Part shown: piece by piece, positions 6,262-7,509 of the stretch
Layout: every line of letters starts with the position of its first letter
Position numbering within the stretch: position 1 is the stretch's first letter
DNA from: JBFLVQ01 sp040758525
GTDB taxonomy: Bacteria; Acidobacteriota; Blastocatellia; Chloracidobacteriales; JADJPF01
NCBI GenBank assembly: GCA_040758525.1
Contig: JBFLVQ010000475.1
Location: 1-7,509, forward strand
DNA length: 7,509 bases
Direction of reading: 5' to 3'
Notes under the pieces: generated by a model
Database searches by the model: none
What the model was told of the DNA's origin: nothing
Seen by the model: the letters and a program-made list of their open reading frames with translations, nothing else
Position numbers and translations under genes: made by a program

Positions 6262-6264
6262 ATA

Positions 6265-6338
6265 CTTGTTATATAGCATAGGATCTAAATTAAATCTTTT
6301 GCGGACCAGCTGTATAAGTGGGTCCGCAAAATAACAAG
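6265..6338. repeat. Nested inverted repeats downstream of the YVTN gene
   Basis: TTTTGCGGACC (6297-6307) and GGTCCGCAAAA (6321-6331) form a perfect 11-base-pair stem around 13 bases. An outer pair, CTTGTTAT (6265-6272) and ATAACAAG (6331-6338), encloses it, adjoining the right inner arm but separated by 24 bases from the left one. The element begins four bases after the YVTN stop. The stem has Ts on its 5' side and As on its 3' side, the reverse of an intrinsic terminator, and no T-run follows on either strand. It could still act as an RNA 3'-end structure. A recombination or element-end site is the other option. Confidence 0.6.
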
Positions 6339-6971
6339 GGGAGGTTCTGGAAAAGTAAATTATCTCTCTATGCAGCCACATATTTGGATCGCAAAAGTGC
6401 TCAACAGGCACATCAGCCCAGAGCTGCGCATCAGTAGGGGCAGTGGGCAGGACGTGTTCAAACATAGCTTGTTGTTGCTCATCAGTAGCGTTTGAGTCAG
6501 CATCCATTGTGGCAGCCGGAGTATCAAATGAATCAGAATCAGCATCAGAATGAGTATGCATAGGAGAATCCTCGGCGATAGGTTTATTGAAATAATGGGC
6601 AAAAGTAGGTAGCGCTGGTGACGTGGCGCTAATGGTAGGGACAGAGCTTTGCTGGACATCATTTCCATCTACGACATCAGGCAAATCAGGGTCAAGGCTC
6701 GCAGCAGCATCAAAGAAGCCACTCTCTATCTCTCTTAGTAGGTTAAGCCAGATAAGATGAGATTGCTTGTTAGCTATGCGGTCGAAGTACTTTTGTGTAG
6801 GATCATCGCCGCGTGAGCGCTGGTCTGATATTTTGGTGCTAGTTTCAACAATAGTCTTTGAACTAAACCGCTTCGCGGTAAATGCTGAGCGTTATAGAAA
6901 AGTAGTCGAGAGTAGAGATGGATCGCTTGAATAACGCTGCTCAACCCATCAGCCCAATCCATATCTAACAT
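6332..6971 (-). pseudogene. Unrecognised acidic protein, apparently frameshifted
   Basis: From ATG 6971 (or TTG 6977, which lies 11 bases after AGGGAG) the minus strand reads MLDMDWADGLSSVIQAIHLY and on to a stop at 6776-6774. A second frame is open from 6891 downward and reads like protein (DDPTQKYFDRIANKQ, SHLIWLNLLREIESGFFDAA). It then passes a low-complexity acidic stretch (HTHSDADSDSFDT) and reaches LWADVPVEHFCDPNMWLHRE. This second frame has no ATG, GTG or TTG before 6684, so it needs the first frame for its start. A single frameshift between about 6891 and 6776 would join them. The 3' end is unclear: the frame continues through the inverted repeat and antisense into the YVTN gene to 6112, probably by chance. 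No family is recognised. It is divergent from the recombinase. Confidence 0.4.
6867..6879. repeat. Tight 5-bp hairpin near the presumed frameshift
   Basis: ACCGC (6867-6871) and GCGGT (6875-6879) flank the three-base loop TTC. The hairpin lies inside the overlap of the two minus-strand frames described for 6332-6971. Such structures can promote slippage or deletion, but a 5-bp stem also occurs by chance. Confidence 0.3.
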
Positions 6972-7051
6972 AATCAAAAACGAAAGAACTCCCTGTTAGA
7001 GCAAAATGAAGATAGCAACATCAACATTTTTCTCATAGAAGGGAGTCTCCT

Positions 7052-7509
7052 ATGACGCCATTACGACAACGAATGATCGAGGACATGAAGATTCGTAACT
7101 TTTCTACCGGAACACAGAAACTATATGTTAATGCAATCGCCAGATTTGCCCAACATTTTGGTAAATCACCAGCATTGCTTGGGCTTGAAGAGATTCGTGT
7201 TTACCAATTATTCCTGGTTGCGCAAAAGCGAGTTTGTGGGTCTACACTCACAGTAAGTATCTGTGCATTGCGCTTTCTCTATCGGATCACTTTAGGAAAA
7301 GATTGGGACTTTGATCGTATTCCTATTCCCCCAAAAGAGAAGAAACTTCCCGTAGTGTTGAGTCTTGCAGAAGTAGCACAGTTTTTTGGGGCAATTACCA
7401 ACATAAAGCATCGTGCCATTCTAATGACTGCTTATGCTGCTGGATTACGGGTCTCAGAAGTTTGTGCTTTGCAGATCGAGGATATTGATTCTAAACGTAT
7501 GCTGATCCG
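7052..7509 (+). CDS. Tyrosine recombinase (phage-integrase family), N-terminal part
   Basis: ATG 7052 follows GGGAG (7041-7045) by six bases and opens a frame of 152 codons that continues past the window end. Residues 1-85 are the SAM-like core-binding domain: MTPLRQRMIEDMKIRNFS, TQKLYVNAIARFAQHFGKSP, then STLTVSICALRFLYRITLGK. A linker, PPKEKKLPVVLSLAEV, leads to the catalytic domain, whose first conserved Arg is residue 133 in AAGLRVSEVCALQIEDID. The Lys, His-x-x-Arg, His and Tyr positions lie beyond the edge. The opening and linker resemble stand-alone integrases often found beside IS91-type transposases and other mobile elements. That is recalled, not tested. It cuts and rejoins DNA through a 3'-phosphotyrosine intermediate. 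The visible part shows no damage. It is divergent from the broken minus-strand gene. Confidence 0.85.
   Translation, partial: MTPLRQRMIEDMKIRNFSTGTQKLYVNAIARFAQHFGKSPALLGLEEIRVYQLFLVAQKRVCGSTLTVSICALRFLYRITLGKDWDFDRIPIPPKEKKLPVVLSLAEVAQFFGAITNIKHRAILMTAYAAGLRVSEVCALQIEDIDSKRMLI

Noticed and set aside
6297..6331. Intrinsic terminator for the YVTN gene
   Set aside because: The stem is strong, but it has Ts before and As after it, with no T-run downstream on either strand. I list it as an inverted repeat of unknown role.
6112..6331. C-terminal extension of the minus-strand acidic protein into the YVTN gene
   Set aside because: The frame is open, but it runs antisense to well-conserved YVTN repeats and through the inverted repeat, so it is probably open by chance.
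6265..6338. Integron attC site
   Set aside because: The outer arms begin with GTT and end with AAC, the opposite order to an attC site, and no cassette array is present.
6360..6668. Minus-strand hydrophobic 102-codon frame
   Set aside because: It is a shifted reading of the acidic-protein DNA. Its Leu/Ile-rich composition is an artefact of the GAT/TCT-rich codons read out of frame.

Overview
The window looks like an A+T-leaning bacterial chromosome segment from an accessory, partly decaying region. Genes with recognisable starts carry Shine-Dalgarno sites (GGAGG/AAGGAG). The clearest content is a secreted TPR-CHAT protein and a secreted YVTN beta-propeller protein. Such proteins are common in Acidobacteriota and Cyanobacteria and in other large environmental genomes. 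I lean to Acidobacteriota, but the sequence does not settle it. No rRNA, tRNA or CRISPR array was seen.

Layout, left to right. (1) 1-167, minus: the 5' end of an unrecognised gene that leaves the window, with a good RBS and a TATAAT box. (2) 376-741, plus: a small protein with one kinesin-light-chain-type TPR. (3) 777-1274, plus: the C-terminal half of a HAD type IIB phosphatase with no N-terminal nucleophile, most likely a gene remnant. (4) 1278-1607, minus: a convergent coiled-coil-like reading frame interrupted by one in-frame TAA. (5) 1929-4910, plus: one large gene (signal peptide, PPC-like beta domain, six 40-residue TPRs, coiled coil, CHAT caspase-like domain) now split into three overlapping frames. 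The breaks are a 1-base loss near 2700 and a 2-base (one GA unit) loss near 3480. Repairing both gives 994 residues with the CHAT His/Cys dyad intact. (6) 5257-6261, plus: an intact exported seven-bladed YVTN propeller. (7) 6265-6338: a nested inverted repeat that does not look like a terminator. (8) about 6332-6971, minus: an unrecognised acidic protein frame that appears frameshifted. (9) 7052 to the end, plus: the N-terminal 152 codons of a tyrosine recombinase, divergent from (8).

The genes do not form an obvious operon or defence system. Two exported proteins (CHAT and YVTN) sit side by side on one strand, but each has its own long upstream region. At least four of the nine gene-like regions are broken or truncated, and a recombinase stands at the edge. 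This fits a region of gene turnover near a mobile element. Several lesions are one- or two-base indels, so assembly or sequencing error is a real alternative explanation.
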